Part shown: piece by piece, positions 1-6,369 of the stretch
How the letters are laid out: each line of letters starts with the position of its first letter
Numbering within the stretch: position 1 is the stretch's first letter
NCBI GenBank assembly: GCA_029259835.1
Contig: JAJDEL010000445.1
Coordinates: 1-9,296, forward strand
Reading direction: 5' to 3'
DNA from: Planctomicrobium sp.
GTDB lineage: Bacteria; Planctomycetota; Planctomycetia; Planctomycetales; Planctomycetaceae
Length of the DNA: 9,296 nt
Program-made: the position numbers and the translations under genes
Notes under the pieces: generated by a model
Databases searched by the model: none
What the model was told of the DNA's origin: nothing
Seen by the model: only the letters and a program-made list of their open reading frames with translations

Positions 1-888
1 ACGAAACGTTTAACCAGCGAAACTCTTGGTTTGATCGAAGAATTCAAAGACGATCCATTCTTCTTATATCTGGCGTTTTACACCGTTCACACACCACTTC
101 AGGCTCCTAAAAATCTTGTCGAAAAATACCGGAGCAAAGCGGAAGCACTCGCCGGGAAGCCTGAGTTTGCGGATGAAGAACAAGTGTTTCCGAATGCTGG
201 TGAACGAAAAGTTCGTATTCTTCAGAAGCACGCGACCTACGCAGCGATGGTCGAAAGCATGGACACGAGCGTTGGTAGAATTTTACACAAGCTGAAAGCA
301 CTTGGAATCGACAACGAAACCGTCGTCTGCTTTTTTTCCGACAATGGTGGGCTATCGACATCGGAAGGTTCGCCGACGTCCAACCTTCCTTATCGGGGGG
401 GAAAAGGTTGGGTATACGAGGGTGGAATTCGCGAGCCGATGATCATCAAATGGCCTCAAAGTGGTCAGAAGAATGTTGTCCGAGGCGAGCCGGTCATGAG
501 TGTCGACTTCTATCCTACGATGATGGAAATCGCAGGCTTCAAACCTTCGAGTGATCAGTTGCTAGATGGCGTGAGTCTGGTCCCGCTGCTGCGTGGGAAA
601 CATCTCGAACCACGCAATCTTTATTGGCACTATCCTCATTACAGCAACCAGGGAGGCTTCCCCGGTGGGGCAATCCGAGACGGGAACTACAAACTCATCG
701 AGCGATATGAAGATGGGCGCACGCATCTCTACGACATCGCCAACGATCCGGGCGAACTCAATGACATCGCCAATAAAAAACCGGCTCAAGTCGCTACGAT
801 GAAACGACAACTCCACGCCTGGTACAAAACCGTTGACGCGAAATTTCTTCAACCGAAAGAAGATGGACCACAGCCCTGGCGACCTTGA
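1..888 (+). CDS. Sulfatase, C-terminal part (5' end outside window)
   Basis: Hydrolyses sulfate esters, in planctomycetes usually on sulfated polysaccharides and usually outside the cytoplasm; the substrate cannot be read here. The frame is open from base 1, so this is a 295-residue C-terminal fragment. In fragment numbering, the alkaline-phosphatase-superfamily core shows FYTVHTPLQAP (His30, active-site region), FFSDNGG (Asp114-Asn115, metal ligands) and PYRGGKGWVYEGGIREP (Lys135, sulfate-binding region). The C-terminal domain has the DUF4976 pattern of IRDGNYKLIERYEDG followed by LYDIANDPGE. The N-terminal CxPSR motif, where Cys is converted to formylglycine, lies upstream, so catalytic competence cannot be confirmed. 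The stop is TGA at 886-888. The next gene is convergent, 49 nt away. Family assignment is firm; the subfamily is not. Confidence 0.95.
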   Translation, partial: TKRLTSETLGLIEEFKDDPFFLYLAFYTVHTPLQAPKNLVEKYRSKAEALAGKPEFADEEQVFPNAGERKVRILQKHATYAAMVESMDTSVGRILHKLKALGIDNETVVCFFSDNGGLSTSEGSPTSNLPYRGGKGWVYEGGIREPMIIKWPQSGQKNVVRGEPVMSVDFYPTMMEIAGFKPSSDQLLDGVSLVPLLRGKHLEPRNLYWHYPHYSNQGGFPGGAIRDGNYKLIERYEDGRTHLYDIANDPGELNDIANKKPAQVATMKRQLHAWYKTVDAKFLQPKEDGPQPWRP

Positions 889-937
889 AATGGCGATGCC
901 GATTTCGTTCCCAATTTGAAGTTAGATGGTCAACGCC

Positions 938-1783
938 TCAAAAAGGGCGAACAACAGGAACAGAACTCGGCTCATTGATTTTCCAGTGCGGCGTTTGATT
1001 CTTTGGACGAGCATTTCGCTGATTCGGATTTGGAGCTTCGATCCCGAAGGCTGGGCGGCGAGCGGCGTTGTGCTGCTGTTTTGAACCCACCGAGGCTTGT
1101 TCATCCTGCGGAATTAAAGCACGCAGAACATCTGTGAAGACATCCGATTTCGGCTGAGGGTTGTATTGCTGTTGTGAACGCTGGTTTTGATTGCGCGCGT
1201 TCTCGCCATCAAAGATCGGGATCGGGTTCTGAAGTTTTGGCAGTCCTGACAGGTTTGGGTCGTTTCGTCGAACATTCTCAGGGAAGACCGGTTTCCCTGT
1301 GTTTGCAAGACCGTTGTCTAATCGTGGAGATCCCTCTGGTGCGATGTTCTGCTGTTGGGGCCTCGCAAACGGAAAGATTGGGTCTGGCACTTTGGAATCG
1401 GCGACGCCTTCGATTCCGTTCGGATTCGAAAACTTGATCGGCACCAAAGCATCAAGCGCAAATTTTGCCTTCTCATTCTTTGAATTGGACGCTGGTACGG
1501 ATTGAATTCCCGTCTGTTGTGGGAGAATTGAGTTCAACACTCCACCGCCCAACAAGTCGGGGCGTCCATACTTCACCGCTGCTTGAGCGACTTCAGGATG
1601 CTGCCTCCACATGGAAAGGCTCCATTTTCGAACATCCACGTAGGTACTTCGAACAGGCGGGCGATTGACGCGAGGAAGGACGATCAATCCATCATTCGTA
1701 TTGATGACATGAAACTGCATTGCCAGCAGTGAAGTCACACCGCCGATTGTCAGTCCTGCGAGAAACGTTTTGATTCCAAACAT
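938..1783 (-). CDS. Membrane-anchored protein with Gln/Asn/Pro-rich tail, function unknown
   Basis: I do not recognise a named family. From the chosen start it is 281 residues. Residues 5-22 (KTFLAGLTIGGVTSLLAM) form one hydrophobic segment, probably an uncleaved signal anchor. Residues 23-80 look folded, with IVLPRVNRPPVRSTYVDVRKW and a helix around QHPEVAQAAVKYGRPDLL. From about residue 85 to the end the chain is rich in Q, N, P and R (for example NQNQRSQQQYNPQP near 198-211) and is probably disordered and extracytoplasmic. Start choice: the frame is open 13 codons further upstream (Met at 1822), but GGAGGTGA sits 5 nt before the ATG at 1783 and the hydrophobic segment begins right after it. 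It stands alone, 276 nt downstream of the folate/biotin cluster. A cell-envelope role is only an inference from the anchor. Confidence 0.8.
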   Translation of the reverse strand: MFGIKTFLAGLTIGGVTSLLAMQFHVINTNDGLIVLPRVNRPPVRSTYVDVRKWSLSMWRQHPEVAQAAVKYGRPDLLGGGVLNSILPQQTGIQSVPASNSKNEKAKFALDALVPIKFSNPNGIEGVADSKVPDPIFPFARPQQQNIAPEGSPRLDNGLANTGKPVFPENVRRNDPNLSGLPKLQNPIPIFDGENARNQNQRSQQQYNPQPKSDVFTDVLRALIPQDEQASVGSKQQHNAARRPAFGIEAPNPNQRNARPKNQTPHWKINEPSSVPVVRPF

Positions 1784-1788
1784 GCTTG

Positions 1789-1796
1789 TCACCTCC
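1789..1796 (-). promoter_or_regulatory. Strong Shine-Dalgarno deciding the start at 1783
   Basis: On the minus strand GGAGGTGA lies 5 nt before the ATG at 1783-1781. It is the best ribosome binding site in the window and argues for the shorter 281-residue protein rather than an upstream Met at 1822. Confidence 0.8.
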
Positions 1797-1974
1797 GAAG
1801 ACATTGAACGCTGCCGAGTCAATAAAACGCGACATCAACGCACAAGTCGTACTCTCAAACCTACCACCCCTGTGAAACCGTGCTTGATTCAAGAGTACCG
1901 TTGAGGCTTGTTTCTTCATGTTTCACAGCGCTATGCTGCTGCTTTCCGGTCAAGCAGAGATTCTTTGCTAACCA

Positions 1975-1994
1975 TGAAGGTTTACCAACCTTCA
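1975..1994. repeat. Perfect 8-bp stem-loop between genes
   Basis: TGAAGGTT, loop TACC, AACCTTCA: a perfect 8-bp stem with a 4-nt loop. It lies 65 nt beyond the stop of the cyclo-ligase gene, at the end of the leftward cluster. No T-tract follows on either strand, so it is not a standard intrinsic terminator. It may be a 3'-end structure or a protein-binding dyad. Confidence 0.5.
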
Positions 1995-2059
1995 CTGACC
2001 CGAACAAGAAATGGCCCACGGAGTGAAGTTTTCATAACAAGCCGCACACTTTGACGGAC

Positions 2060-2659
2060 TCAACCTTGGTCACAGTTGAAGACTTGTGATTCTGTGACAA
2101 CCAGATTCATGAACTGGTCGTGTGCTGAAGTCGGGATGCGATCCACGATCTGGCAATCGAATGCAATCCCAATACGACAGCAGTTCTCGGTCAATTCCGG
2201 AATCAGCCGGTCGTAATACCCTTTCCCATGACCGATTCGTCCCCCGAATCGATCAAATCCAAGCCCTGGAATCAATGCGACGTCAATCTGTGACGGACTC
2301 ACTGATCGGTCGTTTCGTTTCTTGAGTTCGTCTTTTGGTTCGAGGATTCCGTATTCTCCTACAGAGAGTTCGTCCATGCCTCGCAATTCGACAACATTCA
2401 ATCGTCCTCCGATGCAGTAGGGAACGACGACTCTACTGGACTTGGAGAACTCGACACGAATTGCTGCTGTCGTTCTCACTTCATCGCGAACATCGACATA
2501 GAAGAGAATCGTTCGTGCCTGGATGTATTCTTCGACATCTTGCAGACGTTTGAAGAGATTCTGACTCAGGATGTCTTTCTCGGATTGCTCTCCTCGCCGC
2601 ATGCGAAGTTGTTTTCGCAAGTTTTGCTTGCAATCGTCAATCGATCTCTGATCAGGCAT
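2060..2659 (-). CDS. 5-formyltetrahydrofolate cyclo-ligase (MTHFS)
   Basis: ATP-dependent conversion of 5-formyl-THF to 5,10-methenyl-THF in the cytoplasm, returning a storage or inhibitory folate to the one-carbon pool. At 199 residues it is of normal family length. The N-terminal helix KQNLRKQLRMRRG carries the basic residues expected near the nucleotide site. The family signature runs at residues 134-151, GFDRFGGRIGHGKGYYDR, preceded by IDVALIPGLG. YGILEP at 103-108 matches the substrate-side motif. The ATG at 2659 is only 2 nt after the TGA of the SUI1 gene, with a weak AAAGG ahead of it, so translational coupling is likely. It is the last gene of the leftward cluster. Members are also called YgfA or Fau. 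Identity is firm. Confidence 0.95.
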   Translation of the reverse strand: MPDQRSIDDCKQNLRKQLRMRRGEQSEKDILSQNLFKRLQDVEEYIQARTILFYVDVRDEVRTTAAIRVEFSKSSRVVVPYCIGGRLNVVELRGMDELSVGEYGILEPKDELKKRNDRSVSPSQIDVALIPGLGFDRFGGRIGHGKGYYDRLIPELTENCCRIGIAFDCQIVDRIPTSAHDQFMNLVVTESQVFNCDQG

Positions 2660-2661
2660 GC

Positions 2662-3003
2662 TCAGCCTTTGGTCCGATAACCGAGTGACCGAAGTTTTTC
2701 ACGGACACGTGCAAGTTGATCACCTTGAATTTCAAGAATAGCATCCTTGAGTGATCCACCGGCACCGCAGTGATCTTTCAGCGCTGTCAACAGATTTGGC
2801 AGGTGCTCATGCTCATCCTTAAGATCACGGACAACAGTCATGAATTTTCCGCGTTTACGCTTCTCAACTCCGAGCTTGGCGATCTGCTTGGCTGGGGGAG
2901 TCAACACCGGATCCGACGTGGGACAAGTGCAGTCTTCATCGAGTTCACCACACACTTCGCAACGTAGCGGTCGGTCGAATTCTGTTCCTTCGAAAAGTCG
3001 CAT
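2662..3003 (-). CDS. SUI1/eIF1-family (YciH-like) protein with N-terminal Cys cluster
   Basis: Bacterial relative of eukaryotic eIF1. YciH-type proteins are thought to bind the small ribosomal subunit and influence initiation fidelity. The 113-residue protein has its SUI1 domain at about 45-110: a basic KRKRGKFMTVVRDL strand region, then HCGAGGSLKDAILEIQGDQ (78-96), which matches the CGCGGxVKDGxIEIQGD block of YciH, and a C-terminal REKLRSLGYRTKG. The N-terminus carries CEVCGELDEDCTC (Cys15, 18, 25, 27), spaced like a small zinc site. The ATG at 3003 has no clear Shine-Dalgarno. The gene begins 54 nt after the biotin ligase stop and ends 2 nt before the cyclo-ligase start. Family is firm; zinc binding is inferred. 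Confidence 0.92.
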   Translation of the reverse strand: MRLFEGTEFDRPLRCEVCGELDEDCTCPTSDPVLTPPAKQIAKLGVEKRKRGKFMTVVRDLKDEHEHLPNLLTALKDHCGAGGSLKDAILEIQGDQLARVREKLRSLGYRTKG

Positions 3004-3057
3004 TGAATTATCGGATGTCTAAAGTTGGTGAGATAAAGAGTGTTTGTTGGAGAGTCA

Positions 3058-3843
3058 TTACTCGTCAATGCTAATCACGGTTCCGGCGTAAAAACGCTGA
3101 AGTCCGGTCGCAGTCATTAAGCGTAATGCTCCGTCATCGTCAATGCCAAGGCACATCCCGAATGACTGGCGATGTGAGTCGTCGATGCCGACCTGTTTGC
3201 CAGTGAGAAAGCAGCGTTCTCGCCAACGATCAAGGAGTTCGGAATCGGCAGAGTCAAACTGCTGCAAGGTTTGCTCCAAGCTTTGCAGTGTTGAAATGAG
3301 AATGTTTTCAAGAGAGGTTGATTCACCGGTCAAATCTTTCACTGAACAAGCTTTGTTTTGAACCTCCACAGGTGCATCGGGGAATAAATTGTTCACATTG
3401 ATTCCAATTCCAATCACAACTAACTCGAGACTCGTCGATATTGTTTCGATCAGGATGCCAGCAATTTTCTTTCCGTCGGCATAGACATCGTTCGGCCACT
3501 TCAGTTGGAGAGTCGAGCTACCCACAAACGGAGCAAGTCCTTCTCCAATTGCCAAGCAGACAGCAAGCGACATCAACGGCCATTGTTGTTGATCAAGCCC
3601 GTAGTCAGATGGCGCCAGCACAAGCGAAAACGGTAAACTGCCTGCACTTGCCCACCATTGATTTCCTCCGCGCCCTCGTCCACTGGTTTGAACGTTTGCA
3701 CCGACCAGCAAAGGGAAATGCTCGCGTTCCGTAATCGTGTTGATCGCATGAGAATTCGTTGAATCGACTTCGTCGAGCCATTCGACCGAACTTACAAAGG
3801 TCTTGCGTTGGACGGTTTCTGAATCAATCGAATTCATGAACAT
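3058..3843 (-). CDS. birA: Biotin--[acetyl-CoA carboxylase] ligase, monofunctional
   Basis: Forms biotinyl-AMP and transfers biotin to the lysine of biotin carboxyl carrier domains such as AccB, in the cytoplasm. In the 261 residues one sees DSTNSHA (27-33), the biotinyl-AMP loop SGRGRGGNQWW (54-64), KWPNDVY (115-121), KKIAGILIE (125-133, containing the catalytic lysine) and IGIGINVN. A short C-terminal domain follows (about 215-261, ending FYAGTVISIDE). No N-terminal winged helix precedes the catalytic domain, so unlike E. coli BirA it should not act as a biotin-operon repressor. In the nucleotide loop the usual second arginine pair reads GRGRGG. Starts at ATG 3843 or ATG 3837 are both possible; neither has a good Shine-Dalgarno. 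The gene lies 22 nt downstream of the TIM-barrel stop. Confidence 0.94.
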   Translation of the reverse strand: MFMNSIDSETVQRKTFVSSVEWLDEVDSTNSHAINTITEREHFPLLVGANVQTSGRGRGGNQWWASAGSLPFSLVLAPSDYGLDQQQWPLMSLAVCLAIGEGLAPFVGSSTLQLKWPNDVYADGKKIAGILIETISTSLELVVIGIGINVNNLFPDAPVEVQNKACSVKDLTGESTSLENILISTLQSLEQTLQQFDSADSELLDRWRERCFLTGKQVGIDDSHRQSFGMCLGIDDDGALRLMTATGLQRFYAGTVISIDE

Positions 3844-3865
3844 TGTTTGATTGCTTGAAGAAGTG

Positions 3866-4792
3866 TCAGACAGACCTTAGCAACTGCTCCAAATATTTCC
3901 GTGCCGCATTCATTTCGGCAGTGACTTCTCCAACACTCGGCAAGATCGGAATACCGCGTGGGACCGGATGCATGAAGATTTCGGTTCGTCCCTGGTATTG
4001 AATCTTTTTGAGAGACGCCAGAATTGGCTTCCAATCGAGTGGACCGCGATGTGGAAGTTGCATCAGTTCCTGTTTTTTGGGAAGTTTCTTCGTGCAACCC
4101 ATGCCATGTTCCCATGCTTGAATGTGAACGAGTCGCGATCCTAGGTTCTCAACCAGACTACCTATGAGTTTTGGATCTTGTGGCAAATGGTATGGTGCCA
4201 TAGCCAGTCCTAAATGCGAAGAATCGACTTCATCCATCAAGTACCGAATTGAGTCCGGTGAAGCGATGACACCACCAGCGTGGTTTTCGACACCGATGAT
4301 CACATCCAATTTTTCAGCGGAGGCGATGTGTGGTTTCATTTTCTCGGCGAAATTTTTCACTGCAGTTTTGAGTTCGGAGCCAGAGAGATTCTTTGGTCCA
4401 CCAGAGTTGCAGATGACCATCTCGCCACCGAGACGTTTGACGAGTTTCATTTCCGGCTGCATTTTGAAGATGCCGAACTTAAAGCAGGTGAAACTTCCCA
4501 GGGTGACATCATGCTTCTGAAGTAGTTGCACGAATGCATCTGCGCCCATTTCGTCAATTTGTTCGCGCTGGTTGCCATGCGGATTGGCCCAAATTTCGAG
4601 CGAATCGGCCCCGGTCTTGTGAACTTCTGGAACGATTTCGGAAAGTGGAGTCTTCCCGTACATGCAAGACGCAACGATGTAATTGAGTTTGAACTCAGCT
4701 TTGCGTTCGGCAGCGCATAAAGACGCCGCCGTCATCAATGATGATCCGGCGGCGATTGTTGTTCGGCAAAAATCTCGTCTATTTAGAAACAT
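3866..4792 (-). CDS. Tat-exported sugar phosphate isomerase/epimerase-like TIM barrel
   Basis: Belongs to the xylose-isomerase-like TIM-barrel (AP endonuclease 2) family, common in planctomycetes and usually acting on sugars or inositols; the exact substrate is unknown. The 308-residue protein begins with a twin-arginine signal: RRDFCR at 5-10, a hydrophobic stretch, and an Ala-rich end near SLCAAER (24-30). Barrel strands follow at YIVASCMYG (38-46), DSLEIWANP (63-71), EMVICNSGG (124-132), IIGVENHAG (165-173), HLGLAMAPYHL (193-203) and RLVHIQAW (220-227). Glu169, His202 and His223 sit where metal ligands usually are, but the usual Asp is Ala199 and the Asp after His223 is also absent. The ATG at 4792 has GGAAG 6 nt ahead. 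It is a neighbour of the biotin ligase by spacing only, with no evident functional link. Confidence 0.9.
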   Translation of the reverse strand: MFLNRRDFCRTTIAAGSSLMTAASLCAAERKAEFKLNYIVASCMYGKTPLSEIVPEVHKTGADSLEIWANPHGNQREQIDEMGADAFVQLLQKHDVTLGSFTCFKFGIFKMQPEMKLVKRLGGEMVICNSGGPKNLSGSELKTAVKNFAEKMKPHIASAEKLDVIIGVENHAGGVIASPDSIRYLMDEVDSSHLGLAMAPYHLPQDPKLIGSLVENLGSRLVHIQAWEHGMGCTKKLPKKQELMQLPHRGPLDWKPILASLKKIQYQGRTEIFMHPVPRGIPILPSVGEVTAEMNAARKYLEQLLRSV

Positions 4793-4889
4793 TCTGTTCT
4801 TCCATCAGTTCGAAAATTTTGCTCGCCTTGTCAACTGTCAAAAAATGGGTAGTTGCTGGCGGAAGCATTGTCGTTCTGATGAAAGGATA

Positions 4890-5144
4890 TCAGTTCAGCC
4901 AGGCGTTGTCTTGGGGCTCGTCATCTGAATCATCCTCAGGTTGCATGGCATCCCAGGCTTTGAAGGCATCGTAAACATCTTTCGACGCCAGCACTGCTTC
5001 TTCGGTGCCGATGACAAGTTCGATTCCGATGTTTCCAAGGATGCAGCGAATCTCACGAATCACTGAAAGCGGAGCGACCAAGGTGTTTTTCGGAAGGTCA
5101 TCACATTGTCGGAGTTCAAGACTCACAAGATCAGAAGAAAACAT
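4890..5144 (-). CDS. Small acidic hypothetical protein (84 aa)
   Basis: Family not recognised. Residues 6-66 look like a compact alpha/beta fold: LVSLELRQCDDLPKNT, then a helix VIREIRCILGNIG, a strand IELVIGTEEAVLA, and a helix DVYDAFKAWDAM. The tail from residue 69 is strongly acidic (PEDDSDDEPQD). There is no signal peptide or membrane segment, so it is probably cytoplasmic. The ATG at 5144 has an AGGA about 8 nt upstream. Protein-like amino-acid composition and same-strand placement 97 nt ahead of the TIM-barrel gene support a real gene, possibly the first of the leftward cluster. Nothing indicates its function. Confidence 0.6.
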   Translation of the reverse strand: MFSSDLVSLELRQCDDLPKNTLVAPLSVIREIRCILGNIGIELVIGTEEAVLASKDVYDAFKAWDAMQPEDDSDDEPQDNAWLN

Positions 5145-5266
5145 TATGGGGGTCCTGCTGGGTAATTCTCTGTATTGTTATTTGCTGAGTTTCAAACATT
5201 AGTGGACATCATGCCTCACTTCTGTGCCGATATGGTGTCGTTGCCGGCCCAGAACTTCAATCTAAC

Positions 5267-5293
5267 TTCGCAAAACATAGGGAGTTTTGCGAA
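5267..5293. repeat. Perfect 10-bp inverted repeat, 7-nt spacer
   Basis: TTCGCAAAAC, spacer ATAGGGA, GTTTTGCGAA. All ten positions pair. The site lies 57 nt upstream of the -35 candidate of the LRR gene and 122 nt upstream of the 84-aa gene start. No T-run follows on either strand, so an operator-type protein-binding site or a leader hairpin is more likely than a terminator. Confidence 0.65.
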
Positions 5294-5350
5294 ATTCGAG
5301 AACGCACGAAGGCTTTACCCAAGATGTGCGCATGAAGCGATTTAGGGAGA

Positions 5351-5378
5351 TTGAAGATGCTGGCTGATCTGGTAAAAT
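5351..5378 (+). promoter_or_regulatory. Candidate sigma70-like promoter for the LRR gene
   Basis: TTGAAG at 5351-5356 and TAAAAT at 5373-5378 with a 16-nt spacer. Transcription would begin near 5385, leaving a leader of roughly 180 nt before the ATG at 5567. This is pattern matching only, and planctomycete promoter consensus is poorly defined. Confidence 0.35.
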
Positions 5379-5553
5379 ATTGACGGTTGTGCTGATCAAG
5401 TAGGACAGACCGGACTGCGAGGTTGGATTTGATTCTGATGCCAACGCTCTGTTCAGTTTACGACGACTGGTCTGGTTTTTATCCTACAGAAGACTGGCAA
5501 CTGGCTGGTCTTCACCCGAGACCCTTCAAACTAAAACAGAAACCATCTCCGGA

Positions 5554-5559
5554 AGAGGA
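5554..5559 (+). promoter_or_regulatory. Ribosome binding site deciding the start at 5567
   Basis: AGAGGA ends 7 nt before the ATG at 5567. That ATG opens directly into a signal peptide, whereas the upstream in-frame ATG at 5423 would place 48 unremarkable residues ahead of it. Confidence 0.7.
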
Positions 5560-5566
5560 TTCCCTG

Positions 5567-6358
5567 ATGCAACGTCTTCAGATTACAACACTCGCAATTC
5601 TCATTGCAATTTGTCCGTCGATCACTTTTGGTCAGGATGATGCTCCGCCGAATCCCGAAGCTGTTGCCGCCTTAAAGGCTTTAGGTGGGAACGTTCTGCG
5701 AATCGCTCAAAACGATCCGCGATTGGATGTGACTCTACATCTTGCCGACAAGGATGTGACTGACGAGGCGTTAAAGCAGGTTGCCGCGCTCTCCGACGTC
5801 GCATGGCTGAATCTCTCTGGAACTAAAATCACTGACGCGGGACTTGCTCAACTCAGTGACATGAAATCCCTCGAAAAGCTTCATCTGGAAAAGACGTCTA
5901 TTGGAGATGCTGGCGTTAAACACCTCGCAGGGTTGGAAAATCTGGCGTACCTCAACTTGTACGCGACACAAGTGACCGACGCAGGGGTGAAACAACTCCA
6001 GGCAATGAAGAGTTTGAAGCGAATTTATCTTTGGCAGTCCAAGGCGAGCGACGCGAGCCTCGCTGAACTTCGCAAAGCACTCCCGGAAGCAAGTGTTGTG
6101 GGTGCAATCAAACTGAAGCCTGTTGAGCCGCCTAAAAAAGAAGAGAAGAAAGAAGAACCAAAAAAGGACGACAAAAAGAAAGACCCTGCAAAGAAACCCG
6201 CAGAAAAGAAGCCTGCTGAGAAAAAACCGGAACCGAAGAAGGACGCAAAACCTGCTGAAAAGAAACCAGCGGAGAAGAAGCCTGAAGCAAAGCCTGAACC
6301 GCCAAAGAAACCTGAGCCTGAGAAGAAAGAAGAGAAGAAACCTGCCGACAAGAAATAA
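5567..6358 (+). CDS. Secreted leucine-rich-repeat protein with Lys/Pro/Glu tail
   Basis: Probable extracytoplasmic binding or scaffold protein; no enzymatic motif is visible. From the chosen start it has 263 residues. Residues 1-22 are a signal peptide (TTLAILIAICPSITFG, then QDD). About five repeats of roughly 24 residues cover 54-176, with the pattern LxLxxTxITDAGLxxLxxMxxL; clear copies are VAWLNLSGTKITDAGLAQL and LAYLNLYATQVTDAGVKQL. This is the LRR type common in planctomycete exported proteins. From residue 185 to the end the chain is almost only K, P, E, A and D, built of units such as AEKKP, and is highly basic and probably disordered. The stop is 11 nt from that of the convergent kinase gene. 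LRR identity is firm; the tail's role is unknown. Confidence 0.88.
   Translation: MQRLQITTLAILIAICPSITFGQDDAPPNPEAVAALKALGGNVLRIAQNDPRLDVTLHLADKDVTDEALKQVAALSDVAWLNLSGTKITDAGLAQLSDMKSLEKLHLEKTSIGDAGVKHLAGLENLAYLNLYATQVTDAGVKQLQAMKSLKRIYLWQSKASDASLAELRKALPEASVVGAIKLKPVEPPKKEEKKEEPKKDDKKKDPAKKPAEKKPAEKKPEPKKDAKPAEKKPAEKKPEAKPEPPKKPEPEKKEEKKPADKK
6119..6355 (+). repeat. Low-complexity K/P/E-coding tract
   Basis: About 237 nt made of AAG, AAA, GAA, GAG, CCT and GCA/GCT codons encode the tail of the LRR protein. Short imperfect units coding for PAEKKPAEKKPEPKK recur, for example residues 210-224 and again 229-240. Such purine-rich tracts change length easily by slippage or unequal recombination. 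Confidence 0.8.
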
Positions 6359-6369
6359 AGCAGTTCTGA

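Larger units (their letters stand above)
5145..5566. other. Divergent intergenic region with dyad and promoter candidate
   Basis: These 422 nt separate the leftward cluster from the rightward LRR gene. They hold a perfect inverted repeat at 5267-5293 and a sigma70-like promoter candidate at 5351-5378. The last 144 nt (5423-5566) are open in frame with the LRR gene, but they lie ahead of a better ribosome binding site and signal peptide and are probably an untranslated leader. No convincing gene or structured RNA was seen; short reading frames across the region lack coherent protein character. Confidence 0.6.

Noticed and set aside
1849..1898. Inverted repeat GTACTCT...AGAGTAC with a 36-nt spacer upstream of the 938-1783 gene
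   Set aside because: Arms of 7 bp with a long spacer are likely by chance in this length, and nothing else supports a site.
3058..3843. Biotin ligase as a transcriptional repressor
   Set aside because: No N-terminal winged-helix domain precedes the catalytic domain, so a BirA-type repressor role is unsupported.
5423..5566. 48-codon N-terminal extension of the LRR protein from ATG 5423
   Set aside because: The extension has no domain or targeting character and would bury the signal peptide. ATG 5567 has a good ribosome binding site.
6025..6351. Minus-strand reading frame of 108 codons rich in Gly, Phe and Ser
   Set aside because: It is the complement of the AAG/GAA/CCT-rich tail of the LRR gene. 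Lack of stops follows from the low-complexity tract, and it overlaps a better-supported gene.
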